Source of the DNA: Chitinophagaceae bacterium
GTDB lineage: Bacteria; Bacteroidota; Bacteroidia; Chitinophagales; Chitinophagaceae
Reading direction: 5' to 3'
Length of the DNA stretch: 8,110 nucleotides
NCBI GenBank assembly: GCA_008080615.1
Contig: VIKJ01000044.1
Coordinates: forward strand, 1 to 8,110
Positions 1 through 6,761 of the stretch are shown here, one piece after another (position 1 is the first letter of the stretch; every line of letters begins with the position of its first letter). Below the pieces are notes generated by a model, which saw nothing but the letters and a program-made list of their open reading frames with translations, had not been told where the DNA came from and ran no database searches. The position numbers and the translations under genes are program-made.

Positions 1-108
1 ACAATAGAAAATTACCGTAATTCTATCTATAAAAAATTAGAAATCAACTCTACAGAAGAAATTATTGAATATGGAAAAAGCATTGGGCTAGAAAAATGGA
101 ATGAGTAA
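1..108 (+). CDS. C-terminal end of a LuxR/GerE-type HTH transcriptional regulator (5' partial)
   Basis: The frame is open from the first base and ends at TAA 106-108, giving 35 residues. The start TIENYRNSIYKKLEINSTEE matches the recognition-helix end of the GerE/LuxR winged-helix family, where the usual pattern is TV-x-x-H-R-x-x-I-x-x-K-L followed by a short helix. The protein is therefore probably a response regulator or another LuxR-type DNA-binding protein. Its N-terminal receiver or sensor part lies outside the window, so the type of regulator cannot be decided. It is followed after 59 bases by a same-strand hydroxylase gene; there is no evidence that it controls it. Family call is fairly sure, function unknown. 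Confidence 0.72.
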   Translation, partial: TIENYRNSIYKKLEINSTEEIIEYGKSIGLEKWNE

Positions 109-167
109 ATGGAAGCACTTAAACTTTTATTGAAATAAAGTGTAATTTCAAACAATAATTACCATCT

Positions 168-989
168 ATGATTGATTCGATTGTAGCCTATTTTTCTCAT
201 ATACCCAGCCTACACCGTGCCATCATTCTTGCAGGTGGAATTACTTTTTTTTGGATCATTGAAGGGGCCGCGCCTTTGTTTGGCTTTAAATACAACAAAT
301 GGAAGCACGCTTCTATTAATATCTTTTTTACCATTACTACCATTGTGATCAATTTTGCTTTCGCTTTATTGATGGTGAAAACCAGTGATTGGGCCATTGC
401 CAATCATTTTGGTTTGTTACAAATCATTGAATTGCCCTTGTGGGCCATGTTGCTTGGGGGCTTGCTGCTATTAGATTTAGTGGGGGCATATTTTATCCAT
501 TTTGTAGAACATAAGGTAAAATGGATGTGGAAATTTCATATGGTGCATCATGCAGATACCCATGTAGATACCACTACTGCCAATAGACACCATCCTGGTG
601 AATCTGTTTTTCGTGCAGTGTTTACTATTATTGGTGTTGCGCTATGCGGCGCACCCATGTGGACCGTTATGCTGTATCAAAGTATGAGCGCTGTTCTTTC
701 TCAATTCAATCATGCTAATTTAAGATTACCACTTGCAATAGACAATGCGTTAAGCTGGGTAATTGTTTCTCCTAATATGCATAAAGTGCATCACCATTAT
801 CAGCAACCTCAAACCGATAGCAATTACGGAAATATTTTTTCTATCTGGGACCGCTTATTCGGAACCTTTAATTATACCCCTATCGATCAGGTACGCTATG
901 GATTAGATGTGCTAAACGACAGCACCGACGAGCAACTTAACTACCAATTAAAGATTCCTTTCGACGGTAGCATTAAAACACATTATTAA
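168..989 (+). CDS. Membrane fatty acid hydroxylase / sterol desaturase superfamily protein
   Basis: This 273-residue protein is an integral membrane di-iron oxygenase of the fatty acid hydroxylase superfamily, which hydroxylates or desaturates lipid chains, sterols or carotenoids. The histidine clusters that bind the two irons are present: H111-x3-H115, H124-x2-H127-H128 and H205-x2-H208-H209, with further histidines at 141-142 and 182. The family's C-terminal signature NYG followed by WDRLFGT is at 219-233. Hydrophobic stretches at about 15-38, 50-71, 88-112 and 148-170 fit a cytoplasmic-membrane protein with the histidines on the cytoplasmic face. The ATG gives a full-length family member. 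kdsB starts 35 bases downstream on the same strand, so co-transcription is possible. The substrate cannot be read from the sequence; a role in envelope lipid modification is only inferred from the neighbour. Confidence 0.87.
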   Translation: MIDSIVAYFSHIPSLHRAIILAGGITFFWIIEGAAPLFGFKYNKWKHASINIFFTITTIVINFAFALLMVKTSDWAIANHFGLLQIIELPLWAMLLGGLLLLDLVGAYFIHFVEHKVKWMWKFHMVHHADTHVDTTTANRHHPGESVFRAVFTIIGVALCGAPMWTVMLYQSMSAVLSQFNHANLRLPLAIDNALSWVIVSPNMHKVHHHYQQPQTDSNYGNIFSIWDRLFGTFNYTPIDQVRYGLDVLNDSTDEQLNYQLKIPFDGSIKTHY

Positions 990-1001
990 ATTCGTTTTTG
1001 C

Positions 1002-1010
1002 GCATCTTTG
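1002..1010 (+). promoter_or_regulatory. Candidate Bacteroidota -7 promoter element for kdsB
   Basis: GCATCTTTG contains CATCTTTG, one base away from the Bacteroidota -7 consensus TAnnTTTG, and ends 14 bases before the kdsB ATG. The same nine bases occur upstream of the convergent kdnB-like gene. No clear -33 TTG/TTTG box is seen at the expected distance, so this is a weak call. Confidence 0.3.
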
Positions 1011-1024
1011 CATAAATAATTAAC

Positions 1025-1741
1025 ATGAAGATTGTTGCTATGATTCCTGCCCGCTATGCGGCTACCCGCTTTCCTGCCAAGCTCATGCAAATGTTGGGAA
1101 GCAAAACAGTAATCAGGCATACATACGACAACACCATGGCTACGGGCTTGTTTAATGAAGTGGTTGTGGTAACGGATAGTGATATTATTTTCAATGAAAT
1201 AACTTCACATGGCGGCAAAGCCATCATGAGTAAAAAAAATCACGAGAGTGGCAGCGATCGTATTGCAGAAGCAGCCGCTAATTTGGAAGTGGATATTATT
1301 GTGAATGTGCAGGGCGATGAACCTTTTGTTCAAAAAGAACCGCTAGAAAAACTGCTGGCTACTTTTAATGATCCTACTGTTCAAGTAGCTTCTTTAATGC
1401 AAGTATTAAAAGATCAAACCTTAATTGATGATCCCAATTATGTAAAAGTGGCAGTAGACCGCAAGATGAATGCGTTGTTTTTTTCACGCAGTGTAATTCC
1501 CTATCCTAGAGATAAAAGTATCAGTATTCCTTATTATGAACATATTGGTGTGTATGCTTTTCGCAAAGAAGCTTTACTCAATTTTACTGCTTGGCCCATC
1601 ACGCCATTAGAAGCTGCTGAAAAAATAGAGTGCCTGCGCTATTTAGAGTATGGCGTATCTCTTAAAATGGTACTTACTCAATACATGGGTATAGAAATTG
1701 ATACACCCGAGGATTTAATTAAAGCGGCAAAATTCTTATAG
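1025..1741 (+). CDS. kdsB: 3-deoxy-manno-octulosonate cytidylyltransferase (CMP-Kdo synthetase)
   Basis: KdsB activates Kdo (or, in some bacteria, its 8-amino form) with CTP to give the CMP-sugar used by the Kdo transferase in lipid A-core assembly; it acts in the cytoplasm. The 238-residue length is close to the family norm of about 245-250. Visible motifs are the nucleotide-binding IPARYAATRFPAK (7-19), VVTDSDII (48-55), SGSDRI (75-80), the metal-site VNVQGDEP (93-100, with D98), SRSVIPYPRD (154-163), HIGVYAFR (173-180), LEAAEKIECLRYLEYG (195-210) and IDTPEDL (225-231, with metal ligand candidate D227). No frameshift or missing motif was seen. It lies 35 bases after the hydroxylase gene and converges with a KdnB-like dehydrogenase, which suggests that its true substrate may be Kdo8N. 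Substrate choice between Kdo and Kdo8N cannot be settled from sequence reading alone. Confidence 0.95.
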   Translation: MKIVAMIPARYAATRFPAKLMQMLGSKTVIRHTYDNTMATGLFNEVVVVTDSDIIFNEITSHGGKAIMSKKNHESGSDRIAEAAANLEVDIIVNVQGDEPFVQKEPLEKLLATFNDPTVQVASLMQVLKDQTLIDDPNYVKVAVDRKMNALFFSRSVIPYPRDKSISIPYYEHIGVYAFRKEALLNFTAWPITPLEAAEKIECLRYLEYGVSLKMVLTQYMGIEIDTPEDLIKAAKFL

Positions 1742-1751
1742 TTTAAAATCT

Positions 1752-1776
1752 TGAGTTGTATCAATGCTACAACTTA
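1752..1776. terminator. Hairpin between convergent kdsB and kdnB-like genes, possible two-way terminator
   Basis: The arms AGTTGTA (1754-1760) and TACAACT (1768-1774) are perfectly complementary around a seven-base loop. A G-T and a T-A pair extend the stem to nine pairs. It sits 10 bases after the kdsB stop and 38 bases after the kdnB-like stop on the other strand, where a shared terminator is expected. The stem is AT-rich and there is no long T-run on either side (only TTTT on the minus strand), so termination strength is uncertain. Confidence 0.42.
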
Positions 1777-1814
1777 TCCATATTATAATTTATCACTACT
1801 GTAGCTTGCTAAAC

Positions 1815-2888
1815 TTATAGTTTATCAAACAGTGCCCTTAATTTTTCTTTAGTCATTATCTTTTCCCAATCCTTTCCCAATGCATTTTCCCATAGGGGCT
1901 TCATACCCAAGGATACGCCAATCATGGTATCAAATTGATCTTCGGTAAGGCCTTTACAAATGCCCTGCGGAATTTCAATATGGTTCTTCTCTACCATGTA
2001 CTTAAATTCTTTTACACCTGCAGGATAATATTCTTCTAAGTGATTCATGACTATACAATTTCCTATGCCATGCTTGGTACCCAATAAATAACTTAAGCCA
2101 TAACTTACTGCATGCGCAACACCCACTTGAGAATAAGCAATGCTCATTCCACCAGCATAAGAAGCCATCATCAATTGATCGTCACATTCATCATCCCATG
2201 AATTTTTTTCTACAAATACTTTTTGACAAAGATCCAATGCTTTGGCACCATAGCTTTTACTAAATTCATTTAAATAAGTTCCTTCTAAACTTTCTATGCA
2301 ATGGATATAGCAATCCATGCCTGTATAAAAGCGCTGATTCGCTGGTGCATCTTTGGTTAATTCCGGATCTAGAACAATTTGATCAAAGGGCGTAAAGTCT
2401 GAATTCATTCCTAATTTTCGGGTAGGCCCTGTAAGTACGGTTGTTCTACTTACTTCTGCACCTGTTCCGCTTAATGTAGGAATACCTGCTTTATAAACAC
2501 CGGCCTGTTGAACCAAATCCCATCCTTGGTAATCGGCAGATGAACCAGGATTGGTCATCATCAATGCAACTGCTTTTGCCAAGTCCATTGTTGAACCACC
2601 TCCAATGCCAATCACCCCGCTAATGGTTCCAAATTCTTCTTTGAGAGATTTTGCCAATGCATCTACCTGCGTTGTTTTAGGCTCATAGGTAACATCTGCT
2701 AAAATCACTTTGTCTTTACCACGCAATGGAATACGCGATAACAAAGGCTTGCCATCAAAAAAATGATCTACTAAAAATATCATGGGTGCCTCACCCTTTC
2801 GCTGAGGTGCTAAAATTTCGTCTAACTGATTAAAACTTCCGCGGCCATAAACCACGTAACTAACCATTTTAAAGTTTCTAAAGCTCAT
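1815..2888 (-). CDS. kdnB: Iron-containing alcohol dehydrogenase, KdnB-like (3-deoxy-manno-octulosonate 8-oxidase)
   Basis: This 357-residue cytoplasmic protein belongs to the iron-containing (group III) alcohol dehydrogenases. The NAD(P)-binding motif GIGGGSTMD is at 94-102 and GTGAEVSRT at 141-149; the metal ligands appear as D192 and H196 (TGMDCYIHCIES), H259 (VAHAVSYGL) and H273 (KHGIGN). From memory, the whole sequence, including the GRGSF start, YQGWDLV, NSDFTPFDQI and FYTGMDCYIHCIESLEGT, is very close to Shewanella oneidensis KdnB. That enzyme oxidises C8 of Kdo so that KdnA can aminate it to Kdo8N. Convergent kdsB, 73 bases away, supports a role in this pathway, since the Kdo8N route uses KdsB for activation. 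KdnA is absent from the window. The enzyme class is certain; the exact substrate is inferred and needs an alignment. The gene starts 32 bases after the GH32 stop. Confidence 0.85.
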   Translation of the reverse strand: MSFRNFKMVSYVVYGRGSFNQLDEILAPQRKGEAPMIFLVDHFFDGKPLLSRIPLRGKDKVILADVTYEPKTTQVDALAKSLKEEFGTISGVIGIGGGSTMDLAKAVALMMTNPGSSADYQGWDLVQQAGVYKAGIPTLSGTGAEVSRTTVLTGPTRKLGMNSDFTPFDQIVLDPELTKDAPANQRFYTGMDCYIHCIESLEGTYLNEFSKSYGAKALDLCQKVFVEKNSWDDECDDQLMMASYAGGMSIAYSQVGVAHAVSYGLSYLLGTKHGIGNCIVMNHLEEYYPAGVKEFKYMVEKNHIEIPQGICKGLTEDQFDTMIGVSLGMKPLWENALGKDWEKIMTKEKLRALFDKL

Positions 2889-2907
2889 AACAACCGTTTT
2901 TCAGATT

Positions 2908-2917
2908 ACAAAGATGC
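2908..2917 (-). promoter_or_regulatory. Candidate -7 promoter element for the kdnB-like gene
   Basis: On the minus strand this reads GCATCTTTGT, with CATCTTTG one mismatch from TAnnTTTG, ending 20 bases before the ATG at 2888. It shares nine bases with the element before kdsB. No convincing -33 box is visible upstream, inside the end of the GH32 gene, so confidence is low. Confidence 0.28.
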
Positions 2918-2920
2918 AAT

Positions 2921-4408
2921 TTATTTCCAGATAGATTTCATTGGCCAAAACCAAACATTTTCAAACACCGTAATATTTCCATCACTAAAAAATTCTATGC
3001 CCGTATCTTTTTCATCCGGAAATATTTGAGAAGTAAATACCAGTTCACCATTATTGGCATATACTTCAATTATACTTTTATCGAAAAATATATTCAAGTG
3101 TACTACCTCGTTTACTGTTTTTAAATACGCATTCTTTTTATTAAAATAAGGATACTGTTTGCTAAAACCACCTGGTGTATTGGTTCTATCAATAAATAAT
3201 TGCTCTATTGCTGCATCATACCCAATGGTAAAATAACGATTGCCCCCTACAGCAATTTTTACTCCGCTAATGCTGGTGGTTGAAGGACGTAAATCTAATT
3301 CCATTTCAAAGCACTGTCCTTTGAACGGCGTGATAAACCTAGATTTTACAGCAGCGCTATTCTTTAACACTTCTGCTGTAGAACGCAAGCTGGCAATGGC
3401 TTTGATGGGTTGTTGTACCAACACCCATTCGTTTCCCATTTTTTTAACCGCCAATTTTCTAGGTAAACTCATAGCACCTTTCCAAGGTGAGGTAGGAATT
3501 TCATTGGCATAATTCCAGTTGTTTACCCAACCAATGGTGGTTGGTATTTTATCGGGGGTAGTTTTATAAGCAACGGCTGCATAATAATCGGTTCCATAAT
3601 CGGGACGCATAATTTTATTATACGGATTTTCATTGTAAAATTTTGCTCCATCAAATTCACCTACAAAATATTGCATGGTAGAGTTTTGAGAAACCAGCAA
3701 TACCCATTTCTTTTTATTGGGTTCTCCTACAATTGGAACTTGCAATAAATCGGGGCATTCCCATACACCACTTGTATCCGATTGCATACCAAAATCACTT
3801 TCAAATGCCCATTGTTTTAAACTGAAAGAACTATAAAAGGAAATCAATTTTTCGTTGGGCATGGCTACAGACATGATCCAGCGTTTAGTGGGCTCATGCC
3901 AAAAAACATTCGGATCTCTAAAATCACGCATTTGCAAATCCAATACAGGATTGGCCGAATACTTGCTCCAAGACTTTCCATTGTCTATGCTATAGGCCAG
4001 GTTCTGTGTTTGCAAAGAACTATCGTGTGCAGTATAAATAGCTACCAATGGTGAATCTTCTTTTTTCAATCCAAAGCCCGATTTGTTTTTGGTATCCGAT
4101 ACCACCGAACCCGAGAACATCATGAATCCATTTTCTTCTCTCAACGCAACGGGTAATTGCTTCCATCTTAATAGATCCTTACTTACTGCATGCCCCCAAC
4201 TCATATGCCCCCAAATATTCCCAAAGGGATTATGCTGATAAAATAGATGGTATTCACCATTGATGTATACCAAGCCATTGGGATCATTGATCCAGTTTTT
4301 CTGCGTAGAAAAATGGTATTGCGGGCGAAACCTTTCTTGATAGTAATCGCTTTGTGCATTGGCCCATAAGCTGGCAGATAAAAATAAGAATAGGGCAAAC
4401 TTTCTCAT
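2921..4408 (-). CDS. Secreted glycoside hydrolase family 32 (levanase / inulinase / invertase type)
   Basis: GH32 enzymes cleave beta-fructosyl bonds in levan, inulin or sucrose with retention. This 495-residue protein starts with a type I signal peptide (charged MRK, hydrophobic 4-15, cleavage after A16-N17-A18), so it is exported. The five-bladed propeller carries all three catalytic motifs: NDPNG at 41-45 with nucleophile D42, FRDP at 163-166 with transition-state stabiliser D165, and ECPD at 217-220 with acid/base E217. DYYAA (274-278), GWVNNWNYA (293-301) and MSLPRKL (313-319) are further family blocks. The C-terminal beta-sandwich covers about 340-490. Length and motifs indicate an intact exo-acting enzyme. 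No SusC/SusD pair, transporter, fructokinase or other glycosidase is beside it, so it is an orphan and its preferred fructan cannot be deduced. uvrB ends 47 bases upstream on the same strand. Confidence 0.95.
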   Translation of the reverse strand: MRKFALFLFLSASLWANAQSDYYQERFRPQYHFSTQKNWINDPNGLVYINGEYHLFYQHNPFGNIWGHMSWGHAVSKDLLRWKQLPVALREENGFMMFSGSVVSDTKNKSGFGLKKEDSPLVAIYTAHDSSLQTQNLAYSIDNGKSWSKYSANPVLDLQMRDFRDPNVFWHEPTKRWIMSVAMPNEKLISFYSSFSLKQWAFESDFGMQSDTSGVWECPDLLQVPIVGEPNKKKWVLLVSQNSTMQYFVGEFDGAKFYNENPYNKIMRPDYGTDYYAAVAYKTTPDKIPTTIGWVNNWNYANEIPTSPWKGAMSLPRKLAVKKMGNEWVLVQQPIKAIASLRSTAEVLKNSAAVKSRFITPFKGQCFEMELDLRPSTTSISGVKIAVGGNRYFTIGYDAAIEQLFIDRTNTPGGFSKQYPYFNKKNAYLKTVNEVVHLNIFFDKSIIEVYANNGELVFTSQIFPDEKDTGIEFFSDGNITVFENVWFWPMKSIWK

Positions 4409-4455
4409 ATGGTACTTATTAATGGATATGGGTAAATTTAGTAAATAAACCTTCG

Positions 4456-6495
4456 TTAACGCATTGTTTCCAACTCTTTCTGTAAGCGAAACATTTCATC
4501 TCTCAATCGGGCCGCTTCAATAAAGTCTAAATCTCGGGCAGCTTTTTCCATTTCCTTCTTGGTTTGATGGATGGCTTTTTCTACCTGAGGTATGGTTTTA
4601 TAGTTTATTTGCTCATCTGCAATCTTAGAAGGAACCAGTTGCTCATCTTGTTGCATTGCATAGGGATTAGACGGGTCATAGCCCTTGATATCCAAAACCG
4701 ATGTTTGAGCAAATACCTGTTCTTTGCTTTTGATGATGGTAGTGGGAATAATATTGTGTAATTGATTAAACGCAATTTGCTTTTCTCTTCGTCGGGCGGT
4801 TTCATCAATGGTTCGCTGCATGCTTTCGGTCATTTTATCTGCATAAAAAATAACCAATCCGTTTACATTTCTTGCAGCCCTGCCCGCAGTTTGTGTCAAT
4901 GATTTTTCGTTTCTAAGAAAGCCTTCTTTATCTGCATCTAAAATGGCTACCAACGAAACTTCTGGCAAGTCTAAGCCCTCTCTTAATAAGTTAACACCTA
5001 CCAATACATCAATAACACCCAATCGTAGATCGCGCAAAATTTCTACTCTTTCCAAGGTATCAACATCGCTGTGAATGTATTTAGATTTGATATTGATTCT
5101 GCCCAGGTATTTATCCATTTCCTCTGCCATTCGCTTGGTTAAAGTAGTAACCAATACTCGATCTCCTCTTTTTACTCTATCGTCTATGGCATCAAGTAAA
5201 TCATCTATTTGATTAACACTTGGCCTTATTTCAATTGGAGGATCTAATAAACCGGTAGGGCGCACAATTTGTTCTACCACTACGCCGCCCGTTTTTTCCA
5301 ATTCATATTCACCGGGTGTAGCACTTACAAAAATGGTTTGTCTGGTTAAACTTTCAAATTCATTAAAATTCAATGGGCGGTTATCCATAGCACTGGGTAA
5401 ACGAAAACCATAATCTACCAATACCAATTTTCTACTTCTATCACCACCATACATACCCGCAACCTGCGGTACAGTTTGATGGCTCTCATCAATTACACAT
5501 AAAAAATCTTTGGGAAAATAATCTAACAAACAAAAGGGTCTAGTGCCTGGTTTTCTTCTATCAAAAAAACGCGAATAGTTTTCTATACCATTGCAATAAC
5601 CCAATTCACGAATCATTTCTAAATCGTATTCTACCCTTTCTTTTAACCTAGATGCTTCAATGAATTTTCCCGATGCTTTAAAGTATTCTACTTGTTGCAT
5701 CATTTCATCTTGTATTTCGTGCATCACTTCTACTATCATGTCTTTGGGTGCCAAATACAAATTAGCAGGAAAAATGGCAGCCGTATCCATCAGTCCAATA
5801 CGCTTACTGGTAGCGGTTTCTATGCTTTCAATCTCTTCTATCTCATCTCCAAAAAAAGTAATGCGATAACCAAAATCTACATAGGGTAAGTTAATATCTA
5901 CCGTATCTCCCTTTACCCTAAATGTACCCCTGGTAAAATCTCCCTGAGATCTATTGTACAATGAATTTACCAATGCATGCAAAAATCCTTGTCTAGATAA
6001 AACCTGGCCTTTCTCTATTCTGATAATTCCATTTTCGTATTCAGTGGGGTTACCCATACCATAAATACAACTCACACTAGCTACTACAATAATATCTCTT
6101 CGGCCACTCAATAATTGAGACGTGGCTTGTAAACGAAGCTTGTCTAATTCTTCGTTAATGCTTAAATCTTTTTCAATATAAACACCCGTTACCGGCATAT
6201 ATGCTTCGGGCTGATAGTAATCGTAATAGCTTACAAAATAACCCACCGCATTTTCAGGAAAAAATTGTTTGAACTCACCATATAATTGCGCAACCAGTGT
6301 TTTATTATGCGTGAGTACTAAAGTGGGGCGCTGAACCTGCTCAATTAAATTGGCAATCGTAAATGTTTTACCGCTACCGGTTACACCCAATAAGGTTTGA
6401 TATTGCTCTCCTTCATTCACCCCATCCACCAATTGCTTAATCGCATTGGGCTGATCACCAGCTGGTGTATAAGTAGAATGCAATTTAAATGGCAT
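4456..6495 (-). CDS. uvrB: Excinuclease ABC subunit B (UvrB)
   Basis: UvrB is the damage-verifying helicase-like subunit of nucleotide excision repair; it is loaded by UvrA and recruits UvrC. Starting at the ATG at 6493-6495 gives 679 residues, close to the 673 of E. coli, beginning MPFKLHSTYTPAGDQP as is typical. Motifs seen are Walker A GVTGSGKT (37-44), the damage-probing beta-hairpin with the tyrosine cluster YFVSYYDYYQPEAY (86-99), Walker B-like VIDESH (334-339), TIFVSATPGEYE (387-398), helicase motif V/VI GVNLLREGLDLPE (500-512) and QTAGRAARN (535-543), and a C-terminal UVR domain at about 637-672 that contacts UvrC. An in-frame TTG at 6538-6540 would add 15 residues, but they are encoded across a terminator hairpin and are not family-like, so the ATG is preferred. 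Intact and well conserved. Confidence 0.97.
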   Translation of the reverse strand: MPFKLHSTYTPAGDQPNAIKQLVDGVNEGEQYQTLLGVTGSGKTFTIANLIEQVQRPTLVLTHNKTLVAQLYGEFKQFFPENAVGYFVSYYDYYQPEAYMPVTGVYIEKDLSINEELDKLRLQATSQLLSGRRDIIVVASVSCIYGMGNPTEYENGIIRIEKGQVLSRQGFLHALVNSLYNRSQGDFTRGTFRVKGDTVDINLPYVDFGYRITFFGDEIEEIESIETATSKRIGLMDTAAIFPANLYLAPKDMIVEVMHEIQDEMMQQVEYFKASGKFIEASRLKERVEYDLEMIRELGYCNGIENYSRFFDRRKPGTRPFCLLDYFPKDFLCVIDESHQTVPQVAGMYGGDRSRKLVLVDYGFRLPSAMDNRPLNFNEFESLTRQTIFVSATPGEYELEKTGGVVVEQIVRPTGLLDPPIEIRPSVNQIDDLLDAIDDRVKRGDRVLVTTLTKRMAEEMDKYLGRINIKSKYIHSDVDTLERVEILRDLRLGVIDVLVGVNLLREGLDLPEVSLVAILDADKEGFLRNEKSLTQTAGRAARNVNGLVIFYADKMTESMQRTIDETARRREKQIAFNQLHNIIPTTIIKSKEQVFAQTSVLDIKGYDPSNPYAMQQDEQLVPSKIADEQINYKTIPQVEKAIHQTKKEMEKAARDLDFIEAARLRDEMFRLQKELETMR

Positions 6496-6508
6496 GTTGC
6501 AAATTAAT

Positions 6509-6533
6509 AAAAAAGGGCGGGTAAGGCCCGCCC
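6509..6533 (-). terminator. Strong intrinsic terminator ending the phytase-like/PPIase/DUF4136-remnant unit
   Basis: Read on the minus strand, GGGCGGG (6533-6527), loop CCTTA, and CCCGCCC (6521-6515) form a perfect seven-pair GC stem followed directly by TTTTTT (6514-6509). This is a textbook rho-independent terminator and works for minus-strand transcription arriving from the right. It begins 27 bases after the stop of the DUF4136 remnant and its T-run ends 13 bases before the uvrB ATG. On the plus strand the hairpin is followed by AATTCAATTG, so it is directional. Confidence 0.88.
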
Positions 6534-6560
6534 AATTCAATTGTACTGATATAAATTAAC

Positions 6561-6761
6561 TTATTTGATTTTGCTGATGATGGCTTTCACAGTTGCGTCA
6601 ATCTGTTTGTCGGTAATGCGCTTGCCGTATATTTCTGTACTACTCCATCCTTGCCAAATTTCTTTATCTGTAGAAGGATCCATCATGGTTAGCGTTAAAG
6701 TACCCTCACGAACGGTTTTGGTACTGGTATTGTATCCTAAAAAATTTGTTTTGGCTATTTT
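6561..6761 (-). pseudogene. 5'-truncated DUF4136 lipoprotein gene remnant
   Basis: The minus strand has an open frame of 66 codons ending in TAA (6561-6563). It contains VREGTLTLTMMDPSTDKEIW at residues 17-36, then QGW and a closing helix ITDKQIDATVKAIISKIK (49-66). This resembles the C-terminus of DUF4136 proteins, usually lipoproteins of about 180-200 residues, where a pattern like (Y)TEGTLVIDLVDAKTKKLVWRG is followed by a helical tail with regularly spaced Lys/Ile. There is no start codon ahead of the domain: the frame is closed by TAA at 6762-6764, and upstream bases are the 3' end of the isomerase gene in another frame. The only ATGs are internal (6686 and 6683). About two thirds of the gene, including the signal peptide, is missing. 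It overlaps the isomerase end by seven bases and keeps the downstream terminator. It is most likely a deletion remnant, now non-coding. Confidence 0.72.

Noticed and set aside
109..138. Nine-codon ORF right after the LuxR-type gene stop
   Set aside because: Too short, no similarity recognised, and no start signal; likely chance in AT-rich DNA.
122..141. Weak AT hairpin CTTTTATT/AATAAAG as terminator of the LuxR-type gene
   Set aside because: The stem needs a bulge and a two-base loop, and has no GC pairs in its core, so it is not supported.
3240..3512. Plus-strand 90-codon ORF inside the GH32 gene
   Set aside because: It lies antisense to a well-conserved gene and encodes nothing recognisable; a shadow of the real frame.
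4404..4428. CATAT/ATATG inverted repeat at the GH32 start as a sugar-repressor operator
   Set aside because: Five-base arms with a 15-base gap and overlap of the start codon are expected by chance at this base composition.
4429..4450. Imperfect inverted repeat between GH32 and uvrB as uvrB terminator
   Set aside because: Only seven of nine pairs, three-base loop, AT-rich and without a T-run; not convincing.
6496..6540. Fifteen-residue N-terminal extension of UvrB from a TTG codon
   Set aside because: It reads through the terminator hairpin and T-run, is not like other UvrB starts, and the ATG at 6493-6495 gives the standard MPFKLHSTYTPAGDQP beginning.
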